In this document: piece after piece, positions 44,256 to 55,209 of the stretch
Layout of the letters: every line of letters starts with the position of its first letter
Position numbering within the stretch: position 1 is the first letter of the stretch
From: Breviolum minutum Mf 1.05b.01
Lineage: Eukaryota; Sar; Dinophyceae; Suessiales; Symbiodiniaceae
Direction of reading: 5' to 3'
DNA: 64,000 bases
NCBI GenBank assembly: GCA_000507305.1
Contig: DF239321.1
Span: forward strand, 3,365-67,364
Notes under the pieces: model-generated
What the model saw: only the letters and a program-made list of their open reading frames with translations
Database searches by the model: none
Told to the model about the DNA's origin: nothing
Program-made: the position numbers and the translations under genes

Positions 44256-44925
44256 TGGACACCAAAAATCGTTGAAGAAATAAAGGCAATTCCTGGATTC
44301 CAAAAACCCCGCAATTTTTAGGGATACCATTGTTTGCTTTTTGAGCAACCTCCAAGCTATAATTCACTCTCCCATTGGTGAGACTGACATCGTCCGCTTC
44401 CCAGGCCCCAAAAAGGAATGGATCGTTTTTCATCCATTTTTGCCGGAGGGCTATGTCAGTTAAACCTAATTAGCAACATCTTTGGAGAACTTTTGAGATG
44501 TGGAAAACAGACCTGTTATGAAAGATGCTCATGGAATCGGTGAGTTGATGTTAAGATATGGAAGATTGACACTGCTTAGCAACTGTTGAATCTAGAACGT
44601 TTTGTTTGAACCGAAAGTATATGACAGATTGAATACAGTATATATATTTTGTACGCATTCTAAAAAAAGCCAGGAATTTCTGGATTGTGAGTGCAAAGAT
44701 AACTTTTAGATCTATCCTCCCCACCTTGTAACTAGTGGCAAATGAAGGGTTGTTGAGTTCGGGATATTTCCCATGTAAAACATGTCCATCATCTGTCATC
44801 CTGCCTGGGTCCAACGGTCCAACCAGGCAGGAGAGCCTGGGGGTCAATTTCCAAGAAATGCCTGGCTCCGACGGTGATGTTGAAGAGGAGCGATTTGTTT
44901 CGGCCCATTTCTAGTCCGGCCAGGT

Positions 44926-45022
44926 GGCCAGGTGGTGGTGGTACATATTTTTTTTGTTTTTTTTCCCCTATTTTGGGGGAAATGATCCGATTTGACGAGA
45001 ATATTTTTGAAATCAGCAACTA
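44926..45022. mobile_element. MITE family B, copy 6
   Basis: CCAGGTGGTGGTGGTAC at the left and TTGAAATCAGCAACTAG at the right, core GGAAATGATCCGATTTGACG. Confidence 0.65.
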
Positions 45023-45342
45023 GATGATTTTTGTGGGGGAATTGTTTTTTTTTTGGCAGCTTCGGCAGATTAGCAACCAAAAATTGATCCAAAGTAGAAA
45101 GTGTAATTCGAGTTAGTCCTTGATTTTTGGTTGGTTTTAATGTTCTTGCGTGTTCCCTTGGCCAATTTGATTCTAGGATAATTAGTGTAGTAGCATAGTG
45201 GTTGGATTATTTGCCAACCGACTTCGATTTGGAGGGCTCTGCGGAGCGAGCTCTTAAAAAGGGGGGGAAAAACAATAGGAATTGTGGGCTGACCTACAAG
45301 ATGCAAGGGCTTGCTGAAAACTACACCAGGTCTAGATGATTT

Positions 45343-45450
45343 TACTCCCCGGAAACTAACGGACGTCCCCTGAAAATCAATGGTTGGAAGATGTATTCCC
45401 TACTGAAATAGTCCATTTTTTTAGGGAACATGTTAGTTTTCGGGAGTGTA
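45343..45450. mobile_element. MITE family A, copy 11
   Basis: TACTCCCCGGAAACTAAC at the left and GTTAGTTTTCGGGAGTGTA at the right, TA at both ends. Confidence 0.8.
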
Positions 45451-47275
45451 GATTGTAACTTCCGATTGAACATGGTTTGCCGGAGGGTCCATCTTTCAAA
45501 ACTAACATAGCCTGATAGGTGGTGGAAAAGCATCAAACATCTTTGATGCTTTTCGTTTTTGGGGACCCTCACCGCTTGATTTTTTTTAATTATCATTCGA
45601 ACAGGAGATATCCGATATGCCAATAATTAAGCACATAAATCCTGAACATCACCATAAATCACCTACATTTGATCTTCCACACCCTCCGAAATTTGTCAGT
45701 GGTGATTCCATATTCATTGCAGATGGGAATCCCGAATCCAAGTCATGGAATCTTCATTCGAGCCAGTGAATGGAGCAGTGATCACAACACTGATACGTAC
45801 ATTATTCCACAAAAAGGTTAACAAAAAGGTACCCATCAAGGCTAAAATAAGCCCTAAATAATAAAGTTTGCAAACATGTCGCCAATAGTCGCTTAAGTAG
45901 ATTTCAATGGTTTTCTTTTATTTCCCATCATCATCATCATCCAGGAGAGAAAGGCGAATGATTCCGTATTGTCGGATGAGGCGGGGCGAGTTTTTGATGC
46001 ACGTGAAGGAATGGTTCTCTCTGTGTTTGTGGCGGTTATGGTCTCCAAAATGCCACACACTTATACACAACCCAAATCTCCTAGAAGTCCAACCGATCCC
46101 AGGAGGAGTACGAGAATGACGTAAACTTGGAACCTACTGAGAGAGTGGAAGCCGATGATGGTTTTGCCATGGAAGTTGGTGATGACGTGGAGGATGTATC
46201 GCAACTGGAAATTGTCTCTTGACGCGGGAAAAAAGGGGTGACAGTGTGGGGTCGGCTAAACTCATCTTCCAGCTATATACCCCTTTTTGACGTATTTCCA
46301 CAGGGTAGCTTGTGTTGGTTGAAAGAGGGAAGGCAGCCTAAGATACGAGGAATTGTTATATTGATGTTTATTTACACTATTTACATGTTTATCATTTTTC
46401 CAATATACGTAGTAACCAAACTACATTCTTTATGTTTGTATAGATATGTTTAAATTCTGTATGCATCTACTTGTCATGACCAATGCCTTTGTTTCTCGAA
46501 AAAAAAAGCAGCTCAACATGGAACCTTTGCCATTAATTAAGTGCACCTGAATGGCCCCTCTCCACGACATCCCCATTTTTTCCCCAGGAATATGAGACCT
46601 TTACAGAGCTGCGACTGTCCGATGCAGTCATTCCCAAAGTCCAAGTGGAGTCCTCAGCAACCGGGGAAACGCTGGCGCTAGGTTACCCCTTAAGCAAGAG
46701 ATGAAAAAACATAGGACTTAAGGAACTAGTATTTCAGGTGCTAATGTTGACTTATGTTTTGTTTACAAGATTTTTTTTGCAGATGAAGGAATACAAGGGG
46801 AAGAAGATGGAATAAAGGCAAGCAGAAAAAAAATAGGATGAGGATTGGGGAGGATAAACCAGGTGACCTAAATAGGTTGGCCCTTGTTGTTTGGTTGTGT
46901 TTTTGCTTGGATTTTTTAAGATTTTGAAGTTAGAAGTGAAGGACAGGGAAGGAACATGGTAGATCTTGAAACAGTTGGTGTTTGCACTATGCCTATCGGC
47001 TTAGGGGCCTAGGGGCCTACTTGGTTGAATGATGATATGGAAGGGTGTTACTCCAAAACTGATGGTTTGGCAATGTTCATGAACCTCAGTTTTTGATTGA
47101 ATCGTTTTGGAGAAACTGATGGTTTTGGCAACTGATGGATTTTGGATTGAATCTCTTTCTTTTTTTTTGGGAGGGTGACTTCTCCAAATCTTTCGCAATG
47201 AAAGACTTCCCAAACTCCCAACCTCCCACACAGAATCCCCGAAACGCCCCATGCCCGATGCCCGCAACGTCTCAG
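45451..47275. other. No defensible gene
   Basis: Several open segments on the + strand, for example near 45905-46110 and 46590-46700 (ELRLSDAVIPKVQVESS), lack a convincing pair of splice sites. There is a CATCATCAT run at 45928-45942. Confidence 0.35.
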
Positions 47276-47389
47276 GCTGGTTTGGCAGCATTGATTGAGT
47301 CAGTAGGATCTGTGGAAGCAGCGGGTGAAGCTATTTATTCGACTCTCTTTGAAGCTGCTCCTAGCATCTCGGTCCTCAACGGGAGCTTT
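47276..47389 (+). CDS. Globin-like domain, first helices
   Basis: GTCTCAG|G acceptor, phase 0, then LIESVGSVEAAGEAIYSTLF and EAAPSISVL. The pattern ESVGS-x2-AGE-x-(I/L)Y-x3-F-x2-APS matches the start of a globin-like domain I associate with dinoflagellate proteins (APSLQSLF in relatives). Donor is GTTTGA at 47390 or GTCCTC at 47371. The expected next ~30 residues (TPRAV...MRFM-like) were not located, so linkage to 49975 is inferred. Confidence 0.6.
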
Positions 47390-47646
47390 GTTTGATATAT
47401 TTTTTTCGAAAACCGATCGGCTGGAACCGGAAAATCACTGGGTTTGCAAAAGAAGATGCATCCTCCAAATTCGAAACCTTCACTTTTGTGGTTTTTATGT
47501 AGGTTTTTGGAGGTGTATGTAGATAACTGGATGGAACAACTGAGATGTTCTTGATGTATTGATGGACCCCACGTCGGCTTCAACAAGACATCTCACAATT
47601 ATTTTGAATGTCAGTAATTTTTGATGGCCAAAGAGATGTGCCAAAG

Positions 47647-47914
47647 GCTTGATGAATCAAGAATCAATGAATCATGTATTCTAAAAAGGTCTTCAAGAAC
47701 ATCTAATGTTCATCAAACTCCTTCCACAAAAATGAGTCCAACGGACTCAACCACCAAAAGAAAGTCGTCCAATGATCGCTTGTTGTCGTTGCGTTTTTCT
47801 CGCCCTCGGATGGCTACAGATTCAAGGTCCATATATACCCTCACAGCTGCAGGAACTTCAGACGCCAAATCTTCCCATCCCGCAAGTCATGACTTGGAAC
47901 AAATTGACAATATT
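47647..47914 (+). CDS. Candidate exon, Ser/Thr-rich
   Basis: CCAAAG|G acceptor, a 90-codon frame with VHQTPSTKMSPTDSTTKRKS and SLRFSRPRMATDSRSIYTLT, running to the D element. It lies between two globin-like exons, which makes it suspect as a coding exon of that gene; it might be an insert or non-coding. Confidence 0.35.
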
Positions 47915-48018
47915 ACTGTTGATGGCTGAAATCCTGCACCAGTTGATATGCTAAATATCCCATTATTTTTAGGGTTTCATACATCCCAGGTGGTGCAGGA
48001 TTTCAGCCATCAACAGTA
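47914..48018. mobile_element. MITE family D, copy 3, best-preserved
   Basis: TACTGTTGATGGCTGAAATC (continuing CTGCACC) and the exact inverse GATTTCAGCCATCAACAGTA form 27-bp perfect termini. The terminal repeat itself contains |GTTGATGG and CATCAACAG|, i.e. GT...AG. Confidence 0.92.
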
Positions 48019-48098
48019 GGAATGACGTTTCCTTATATTCTTTGCGGAGATTTCTGAATCTACACTTTTATTTTTCACTACCAAAAGGGCACCCCAAG

Positions 48099-48200
48099 GT
48101 AACCTTGGAGAGGTCGAAGATCAGAAATTGGGCCGCAACAAAATTCTGCAAGGGACCCTTCAAACAGATAAAACATCATTTAAAATGAGGAAAAATCTAG
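48099..48200 (+). CDS. Candidate exon before a B-element intron
   Basis: CCCCAAG|G acceptor, NLGEVEDQKLGRNKILQGTL and QTDKTSFKMRKNL, ending in phase 1 at TCTAG|GTGGTGG, i.e. the donor is in the terminus of the B element. The exon at 48327 continues in phase. Confidence 0.5.
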
Positions 48201-48293
48201 GTGGTGGTTTCAAATAGTTGATTTTTGAAACTATACTTTGGGAAATGCTCCAATTTGACTAATATTTTTCAAGTGGGTTGAAATCACCATATA
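48198..48293. mobile_element. MITE family B, copy 7
   Basis: CTAGGTGGTGGTTTCAAATA at the left and GGGTTGAAATCACCATATAG at the right. It makes up most of intron 48201-48326. Confidence 0.8.
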
Positions 48294-48326
48294 GAAATTC
48301 TTTGATCTTGTTCTATTTGGTTCAAG

Positions 48327-48421
48327 GGGACTATTTATCAATAAAACTGCATCCCATAAAAGAATATGCACCGGTGCCGAGGCCTGCAAAGCCTCTACAA
48401 GACGCCACGAGCTGTTGCTTG
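48327..48421 (+). CDS. Candidate exon after a B-element intron
   Basis: GTTCAAG|GG acceptor, two bases completing the previous codon, DYLSIKLHPIKEYAPVPRPA then KPLQDATSCCL, and a strong GTATGTG donor. Confidence 0.52.
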
Positions 48422-49022
48422 GTATGTGTGGTAATGCAGACCCTTGCTGACAGTCTATGAGACTGCTTCCATATACTGTATTGCTATTGGCATATAGGTT
48501 ACAAAAGCGCTGCACGCATGATTTGCATTGCAGTTGATATAGCTAATATATTTTTTCAAACTGATTTTAGATACATTTTTTCAATACGTTGTTCATCGTT
48601 GTTCAATCATCAGGGTTTGGGTTTGTTTAATCATGCATTTTCTCATCTGAAAAGCCCTCATTATTTTGTGGGACTGGGGTTTGTAGCATTGAAAACCACC
48701 AATGTTTGGAACACGTTTTTTTTTGCGTCAAACAGATCCATTTTTTTGGAGTGTTTTCTAAAAGAATGGTCCAGGTTTGTTAAATACTTTGTTCAGATAT
48801 GAGCAGTTGACTTGCATTTTGAAACTATAATATATATATATATACTACCTCGTAATATAACTCATCAACCCACTGGAAAACACGTCTAGCTTGGATGTTT
48901 TTTCTCCAAGATATGATAAAACCAATATATGGTTATAATACTATCATTGCATTTTAAGAAAGTCCACCGTTAGTGTTACTTGCCCATGGGACGCACATCG
49001 CATGGGTTGGTTCCACCCATAG

Positions 49023-49106
49023 GTGCAAGGGATGAAATTCGCCCTGAGTATCGCTTTGATCGTCTCCAAGCTGCGACAACCTGCGTCTTGGATTCGTGGA
49101 TTTTTG
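49023..49106 (+). CDS. Candidate exon
   Basis: CCCATAG|GT acceptor, ARDEIRPEYRFDRLQAATTC and VLDSWIF, donor GTGGAT. No family recognised. A short exon-like segment (ANDGASWVMFFTSKY) follows at 49336-49381. Confidence 0.42.
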
Positions 49107-49206
49107 GTGGATGACTTTGGGGATTCTTAAGGGATTATGGGTGGTGAAAAGACCCCTTAATAAGGCCGATAATTTCCCAAGCATGGTTCCCAAAGCATGT
49201 AATCTA

Positions 49207-49306
49207 TAGGTCGTGGCTTCAAATGTTTTTTATTTTTACCCCGATCACTGGGGACATGATCCAATTTGACGAGCATATTTTTCAGATGGGTTGAAACCAT
49301 CAACTA
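49207..49306. mobile_element. MITE family B, copy 8
   Basis: TATAGGTCGTGGCTTCAAAT at the left and GGGTTGAAACCATCAACTAG at the right; core ATGATCCAATTTGACGAGCA. Confidence 0.72.
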
Positions 49307-49974
49307 GCGATGTTTTTTGTTCTCCTTCAAACGAGGCAAACGACGGGGCGTCTTGGGTGATGTTTTTTACCAGCAAATACTGTAGGCCTAAGAACGAAGG
49401 TTTACAAGCTTAAGCTAGTGCTTGGAATGAGCTCTTTTTGCAGGTTCCCTCTTGCACATTGTTCATTTGTACCAAGACTCTAGAAGAAAGGAAAGATGTA
49501 GATGTGGACAAGGCAATGATAAGGCCACTCTTTTTTCCTAGTAATTCGTGTGCTATGATGCATGGATACGAATCCCCTAAAAAAAGATCTGCGATGGCCT
49601 GCACGGATGAATAGACCCAGTTTAAAGGTGACTTTCTCAGAAGGTTGATCCATTGGTGAAATATGATCAATAAGCAGCAGCCTTGAAGCCTTGAAGAAAG
49701 ATCATGATTGGACCAACCCTTTCCAGCTAAGCTTCGTCGTTTTTGGGCTTCCTTCAGCGATTTTTGTGTTTTTTTTGTAGATTACGGATATGGACATATG
49801 ATATGGATGTCTTGGATGCCTTTAAAAAAAACAACTTCCCAAAATGTAACTCAAAACCGCGGTGCATTTTTTTTTCTGGGGGGGTGATTAAATTTCAAAG
49901 GATGATATATGCCACACGAATCCATCGAATCAACACCGGGTTTTAAACCGCTTCAATTTCGACCGCTGGGACAG

Positions 49975-50041
49975 GATGAACTCAAAATTATCGTGGAGCA
50001 GCTGGGATTCCAGCACATCACCACTGATGTCACGGTCCCAC
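49975..50041 (+). CDS. Globin-like domain, central exon
   Basis: GGGACAG|G acceptor, phase 0: DELKIIVEQLGFQHITTDVT then VP plus one base. LK-x2-VE-x-LGF-x-H ... VTVPR is the conserved block of the dinoflagellate globin-like family, preceding the FRDA helix. Donor GTCCCT. The last base and the next exon together encode the Arg of VPR. Confidence 0.72.
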
Positions 50042-50706
50042 GTCCCTTGGGTTTTCATAACCAAAATTCGGACTCTCAAAAGGGGCGGTGATTAAGAAGA
50101 TGAACATGAGATGTGATTCAACTCTTGAAACCTGAGAAATCATAAGAAAAATCATGAAGATTCAGAAGAAGTCTGTGACAAGTTCATTGGGTTCTGCAAC
50201 TAAAAAAAAAACCTGGCCACTTTTTCCCGAAGGAGCGAACGTAAGTACGAGATATGTTGCTTGTTTGCTTGGCTAACATCCACCAACTATATTCAGATAC
50301 TTCACCTTTTTGACTTGTTTGTCTGATATTTTTTTGACAGGGGATTTTGGATCAATTACCAAAAAAAATAATCTGTCATCTTTGTGTGAACTAGTATAAA
50401 CATAATACCCACCTAACCAAAACAATCTAAAGAGTGGTAACTTGAAGTCTATAGACTCTATACGGTGCATTAGCTGTTCCTCTGTATGTATGTTTTTTGT
50501 TTAAAGGTTTTTTTTTGTTCGAACACTTCATGGTTGGTCAACGTAGTTCCCTCCCCAAAATACCCTCCCCACCCCTCCAGAAATAGCCGGTCTTATTAAG
50601 GGCTCACTTTAACCTTTCGTTTCCCTTGAATTCGTCCAGCAAGAAAAACCCTTTTCCTCTGAGGAGGGTACATTATTATGGGGGTGGTGGTAGGTTGACT
50701 AGCCAT

Positions 50707-50815
50707 TAGATGAGGTGGTGGTTTTAAAGATTTTTTGAAGTGTCCCGATTTGTGGTAGATGATCCAATTTGACTTGCACATATATTTTTCTCAGAGGGTT
50801 GGTTCTTCCACCACC
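50707..50815. mobile_element. MITE family B, copy 9, in a globin-gene intron
   Basis: GAGGTGGTGGTTTTAAAGA at the left and GGTTGGTTCTTCCACCACC at the right; core GATGATCCAATTTGACTTGC. It lies inside intron 50042-50970, whose flanking exons are phase-matched. Confidence 0.68.
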
Positions 50816-50970
50816 GATGCAGCTATTTTTGGGGTTTCTGAACCCATCTCTGCCAGTGGTTTTAGTGGAAGGTACCTCCCCAAAGTTGGCAAAAATTTCC
50901 AGGCTGTCCATCCCTAAAGGCCGATCCTGAGAAACCCGTGCGGGACGCCTTGCTTGATAGCCCCATTGAG

Positions 50971-51021
50971 GTATTGAAGTTTTTCGTGATGCCTTGCTTG
51001 AGATGTTTGTCAGTGAATTGG
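50971..51021 (+). CDS. Globin-like domain, FRDA exon
   Basis: CCATTGAG|GT acceptor; two bases complete the Arg of VPR, then IEVFRDALLEMFVSEL and one base. Across the junction the protein reads VTVPRIEVFRDALLEMF, the expected family pattern VPRV-x2-FRDA(L/I)-x-(D/E). Donor GTTTGG. Confidence 0.75.
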
Positions 51022-51991
51022 GTTTGGGAATCTCAGGTTACCACATTTTCCAAAAAAAGGGTGGGGAAGGGGCCGGGTGGGGTTTTCATGTGAGTGACCT
51101 AAACCTTGTGGAGGTTTTGATGTCATTGTTTTTCTCTGTATCTTAAGATGCTGTTGTTAGTAGGTGACATCAAAGAAAACAACCAATAGTTTGCCCCCTT
51201 TTTTGACAAACAAAAACACCTAGTCTAACATTCTGACTCTTTTTTTTCCGGCGAGTTCAAGCCACGCGTTGTTTTTTTGTTTGTCTGGGTCCAAGGTGAA
51301 CCGATTGCGTGGGAGCAGTCCAGTTGAAAGGTTGGAAAGTTGTTTTGATATACATTTTTACTCATTTTTAGTTGTTACTTCTTTTGGCCCGGCTGCCGGC
51401 TCAAAAACCCCAGACCCCCCTATTATATAGAGCCTCATTTTTTTTTCATGTTTGGCTTTCCTGTGATTCCTGTTCTATCGATGTTGTTGTTTTGTTTTTA
51501 ACGGTTTAGATAAATTTTGTGATCTGACACAAGCGTTGAAACTCCTAGTTGATTGTTGATTGTTAGCTGCATGGTTGTTTAGCTTATGAAAATTCTATTG
51601 TTAAACTCGCCAGAACTCGCCAAGTGACTTGGTTATTGAATTGATTCGTTTTGAACTGGGGGATTCTGAGGATAAGAAATCAAACGGGAAGATGCGGGCA
51701 GCTAACAATGTCAACGTATACCAACTATGACGAAACAATTTTCCTTGCAAAAAACACACTTAAGTTTGACAGCTACAAATACCATCCTCACAAACAGCTG
51801 GCCCTTTGACAAAAACCATACTGTTGAATGGCAAGCAGAAGTCCGGTAAACTCACCACTTGAGCTTGGTAGTTTTTTGTCCCATTATTGACAGCACCATC
51901 CCAAGCATCAGTCGTTAAAAAAATTGGCAACCTCAAAATCACCAACCATTCCAAGACTCCAACCCCCCCAACCTTACCTCGATCATCAGAG

Positions 51992-52098
51992 GTGAAGATG
52001 TCGTCACCAATGACATCAAAGTGGCCTTGGCCAGGCTTCTTCCCGGGGAAGATGTGGGGTCTCGCCATGGGAGATGCAACCTTCCTCCAGTTTACTGG
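51992..52098 (+). CDS. Globin-like domain, C-terminal exon (candidate)
   Basis: ATCAGAG|GT acceptor with the two bases needed after 51021, giving ELG-EDVVTNDIKVALARLL, consistent with the family's ELG...(L/F)-x3-LLNY region, then LPGEDVGSRHGRCNLPPVYW. The expected NYVGGA motif is absent, so the exon end or a downstream splice is uncertain. The donor GTGGTGG is in the terminus of the next B element. Confidence 0.5.
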
Positions 52099-52322
52099 GT
52101 GGTGGTGGGTTCAAATGGATGTTTCCGAAAATAGTGGTATATACCCCCCCAAATCATCCAGTTTTAATAGGGTGTTCCATTATAAACCATCCATTTTGGG
52201 GCACCCCTATTTTTGGAAACACTCAAATGTTTTGAAATATTTTCACCCTGAAAAATTGGGGAAGATGAACCCATTTGACTCGCGCATATTTTTTTTAAAA
52301 CTGGGTTGGTGAAAAACCACCA
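52098..52322. mobile_element. MITE family B, copy 10, interrupted by family K
   Basis: GGGTGGTGGTGGGTTCAAAT at the left and GGTTGGTGAAAAACCACCAA at the right, with the B core split by a foreign insert. Confidence 0.72.
52120..52221. mobile_element. MITE family K, nested copy
   Basis: TGTTTCCGAAAATAGTGGTA at the left and CCCCTATTTTTGGAAACA at the right (last A from the host). A second K copy lies at 63282. Confidence 0.72.
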
Positions 52323-52328
52323 ACTGGA

Positions 52329-52433
52329 TAATCATGGTTCAGTGAAAAATGGGTGTATCTCCAATATTTTATAGATACCTTTCAAATAATATACGCAGCC
52401 ATTTTCCACTGAACCATGATTACGGGAGAAAGG
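52329..52433. mobile_element. MITE family F, copy 3
   Basis: TAATCATGGTTCAGTGAAAA pairs with TTTTCCACTGAACCATGATT; nearly perfect 24-bp termini with TA ends. Confidence 0.85.
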
Positions 52434-52581
52434 GTTAAACAGCCTAAGATTTTTTCTAAACACGTTTGTTATTTTACTCTTAGGGGATAGATATCTTCCT
52501 GCCTAGAGCTGTTTGTTTCATTCTTACGGGATGATTATTAGACCAGACTACGAGAAGGTTAGTTAATTTGACTCTTAGTCA

Positions 52582-52681
52582 TAGGAGCCATGGGACAAGT
52601 ATACTTACTTGCATGAATGATGGAGTTTTATGGGTAATTGGTAGGTAAATATATAATATATACCATACATATGGATCCTTA
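52582..52681. mobile_element. MITE family C, copy 4
   Basis: TAGGAGCCATGGGACAAGTA at the left and CCATACATATGGATCCTTA at the right. Confidence 0.6.
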
Positions 52682-53197
52682 GTGGGTTATGGGATGGTTA
52701 TCAACTCAACTCCTATTGCAAGATTTCTTCGAATCAACAGTATCTCATATCTCAGGTATCTCAAGCCAATTTGAAGGCAAAAATGTGGATTGGACGAAAT
52801 CCTGCAGCAGTTTCCGATGGGTAAATTTTCCCGTAAAATTGACAGGGTTTTTAGCACCATTCCCAGGTGGTTCCATCAACCTTAAACCTTACCTTTTGTT
52901 GGGTATAGGATCTTCAACTACATGGGTGGCGCCTTCATCTATGTTCGGAACAACTACTGGTGTAGGTGCGGCTTGTGAACCGGAGAAACAAAAATCACCG
53001 AAAAACCGCGAAGGTCATGAGAGTCCAAGAATGCCCTGCTAGAATGGGAAATATGGCCCAAAATGAAGGGACTGCACCTATCTGAAATGAAAGGTGATGG
53101 GCCGTGTCTAAACCACCGTTTTTTTTTGGAGCATTTATAAGTATCCATGGGAAATTTCGAATGACACCCAGACCCACTATTGTCTCAAAATCTGCAG

Positions 53198-53248
53198 ACA
53201 GTGTTCAAGCCGTACAGAATTTCCTGGAGGGAGGGCACGTGTGGCAGG
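53198..53248 (+). CDS. Candidate exon
   Basis: TCTGCAG acceptor, SVQAVQNFLEGGHVWQ plus one base, donor GTGGGC. An upstream candidate begins at 52757 (VSQANLKAKMWIGRNPAAVS, donor GTAAAT). Products unknown. Confidence 0.4.
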
Positions 53249-53737
53249 GTGGGCATAGATGGCATAGCTTCCCATGATGAAGCTGTAAGTTAACTTCCTG
53301 GCCTCCATTGAGATTTAATGGCACATGCTGAGGATACCAGTTGTTTTCTTTCCACATCCCCCAGCTTTCTTGAGGACACTTCCAAATAATTCCAAACAAA
53401 TCTCCAGCAAAAGATGTGAAGTGTGCAGTTTCTCGAGGAGTTTGGGCTGGATGTAGTTGATTTGTTATTTCTTTTGGTGGACATGCCCCAGTTTTTCTGG
53501 TGAAAGACGTGATCCGAAGCCATTTCAGAAGTCCCCTATACCTGATGGAAACATGCAGTTTTGGTGTGATGCTTTACGCCAAACAAACATGTAGCTGGCA
53601 TACATGTGTATATATATATACTTATGTATATATACACTATATATTGATGACATATGTATATTCATTAATTAAACATAAGATTTAGTGTGGCTATTTCAGT
53701 GAAAATCCATGTTGGTCAAACATCTGTGTGCCTAAAT

Positions 53738-53923
53738 TAGAAAAACAAATGAATGTAAACGGCGCCGGCGGCTCCATAACGAAGAAGAGAAACATCCCGA
53801 ACAACTCGATGAACAGGAAGCAGCATCATTGTACTCAATTCTACTGTTCACCCCAGTCATGATGAGATTTTTGTGGCTCCATGATATTCGCAGAAATATT
53901 CACATGATGGCCTTCAAACTACA
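53738..53923 (+). CDS. Candidate exon, about 60 codons
   Basis: AAATTAG acceptor, then CKRRRRLHNEEEKHPEQLDE and SLYSILLFTPVMMRFLWLHD, donor GTAACA. It has a basic-acidic start and a hydrophobic middle. A downstream frame from 53956 (VLDSGSAVFPDGDPHVIRKI) is also open; an intron between them would be only 32 bp. Confidence 0.45.
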
Positions 53924-54244
53924 GTAACATAACCATTGGGCAAGCTGAGTGGCAGGTTTTAGATTCTGGAAGTGCAGTTTTTCCAGATGGAGACCCTCAC
54001 GTTATCCGAAAGATATCCCACATAATCAATTATATTTGGGGCTCCAATTCCATTAACGATTGCTTGGCAGGGCAAGATCCTTTAAATATATAACTCTTTT
54101 TTCTTACACCCGCAAAAAAAGACAACGGTCTTAGAGCCATGTTCTATGTTAAACAGCTGTACGGCTGTACGTACTATGTCTTTTAGGCAATTTCATGAGA
54201 AAGAGGTACGCTTTCCGCAAAAACTTCTGCCATAATCTGATATA

Positions 54245-54367
54245 ATGTGCCCATTCCAAAACTTTGAGATCCCAAAACGTATTCGGAAAAGCAGGTTGCA
54301 ACTTATCCAGCAATGTTGGTCCTTGGCCAATCGTCATGATGGAGATGGTATCTTGGACCAAGTTTTG
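54245..54367 (+). CDS. Candidate exon, strand uncertain
   Basis: + strand PFQNFEIPKRIRKSRLQLIQ and ANRHDGDGILDQVL end at GTAGCT. The minus strand is also open with plausible sequence, so the call is weak. Confidence 0.3.
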
Positions 54368-55127
54368 GTAGCTGGAAAAACCAAGAAAAAACGCCGTTTT
54401 TTTGCTCTCGAAAGATGTAGGTTTTTCTTGTTGAAATGGTCCCGGGGAGAGGTCAACAGGATTTCACCATTTTAGTTGGTGAAACACAGTCTTTAAAAAC
54501 AACACCCATAGGCTAGATGTATGTAACATCCCTTTGATCAGAAACACCGGATCCCCTAAAAGTGACAACTAATAAGATCATAGCAGCTGGTCCTTCCTCA
54601 AGAAGTGCCGCTGGTCCAGCAGCTGGTCTAAGGGTTTGTGCTTTTTATTTGGTGACAAACAATTTTTTGGTGAAATAATTGTTGCAATCGAAATGATACA
54701 TACCGGAGCTAATATCGGACCCAGCGGCCAGCCCCCAACCATGTACTGTAAGCATGATGACTGAACATCATGTACTTTGCCAGAGTGGAACTCAAAGCCT
54801 CAAAGCGTCAGCATTGACATTGCTGCAGTATATTGTTTCATTCTCATTTTCAGACATGCATATTTTTTCGTATTACTTGTTCATGTCATACCTTTATTGG
54901 ATCTTATTGTTCCTATTGATCGACAAACATCCTGTACCATTTAATCTGATACACATGTCATGGCAGATACAGTATTTGATTTACTACTTACAGTGTTTCA
55001 GCTAGGATGGTCCAGGATTGTGTTTATCAACGGTACAGATATACTGTACTTCTACAGTGATCTTGATCTCTGAGCCCATGGAATGCCATAGGAAGTTCCA
55101 CCGTGAAAAACGCAGACCTTTTTTGAG
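54368..55127. other. No defensible gene
   Basis: AT-rich, with a hydrophobic low-complexity open frame (54754-55005) that I take as non-coding. Confidence 0.3.
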
Positions 55128-55209
55128 GTGATATCGATGATGAGAATTGTGAAAACAGCGTGGAAAAGTCTGAGAAGTCACCAAAGAAGAAGCTCGAAGT
55201 GAAAGCACC
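55128..55209 (+). CDS. Candidate exon, charged
   Basis: TTTTTTGAG|GT acceptor, DIDDENCENSVEKSEKSPKK then KLEVKAP; donors at 55200 (GTGAAA) or 55210 (GTGAAT). Disordered and Ser/Lys/Glu-rich. Confidence 0.45.

Noticed and set aside
53956-54085. LDSGS as an aspartic-protease active site
   Set aside because: Single short motif (LDSG instead of D-T-G) with no flap or second motif.
54300-54345. EF-hand-like NRHDGDGIL loop
   Set aside because: Positions 1 and 12 of the calcium loop are not acidic, and the strand of this exon is itself uncertain.
54754-55005. 83-codon hydrophobic open frame
   Set aside because: AT-rich, low complexity and without splice or start context. Typical of non-coding sequence here.
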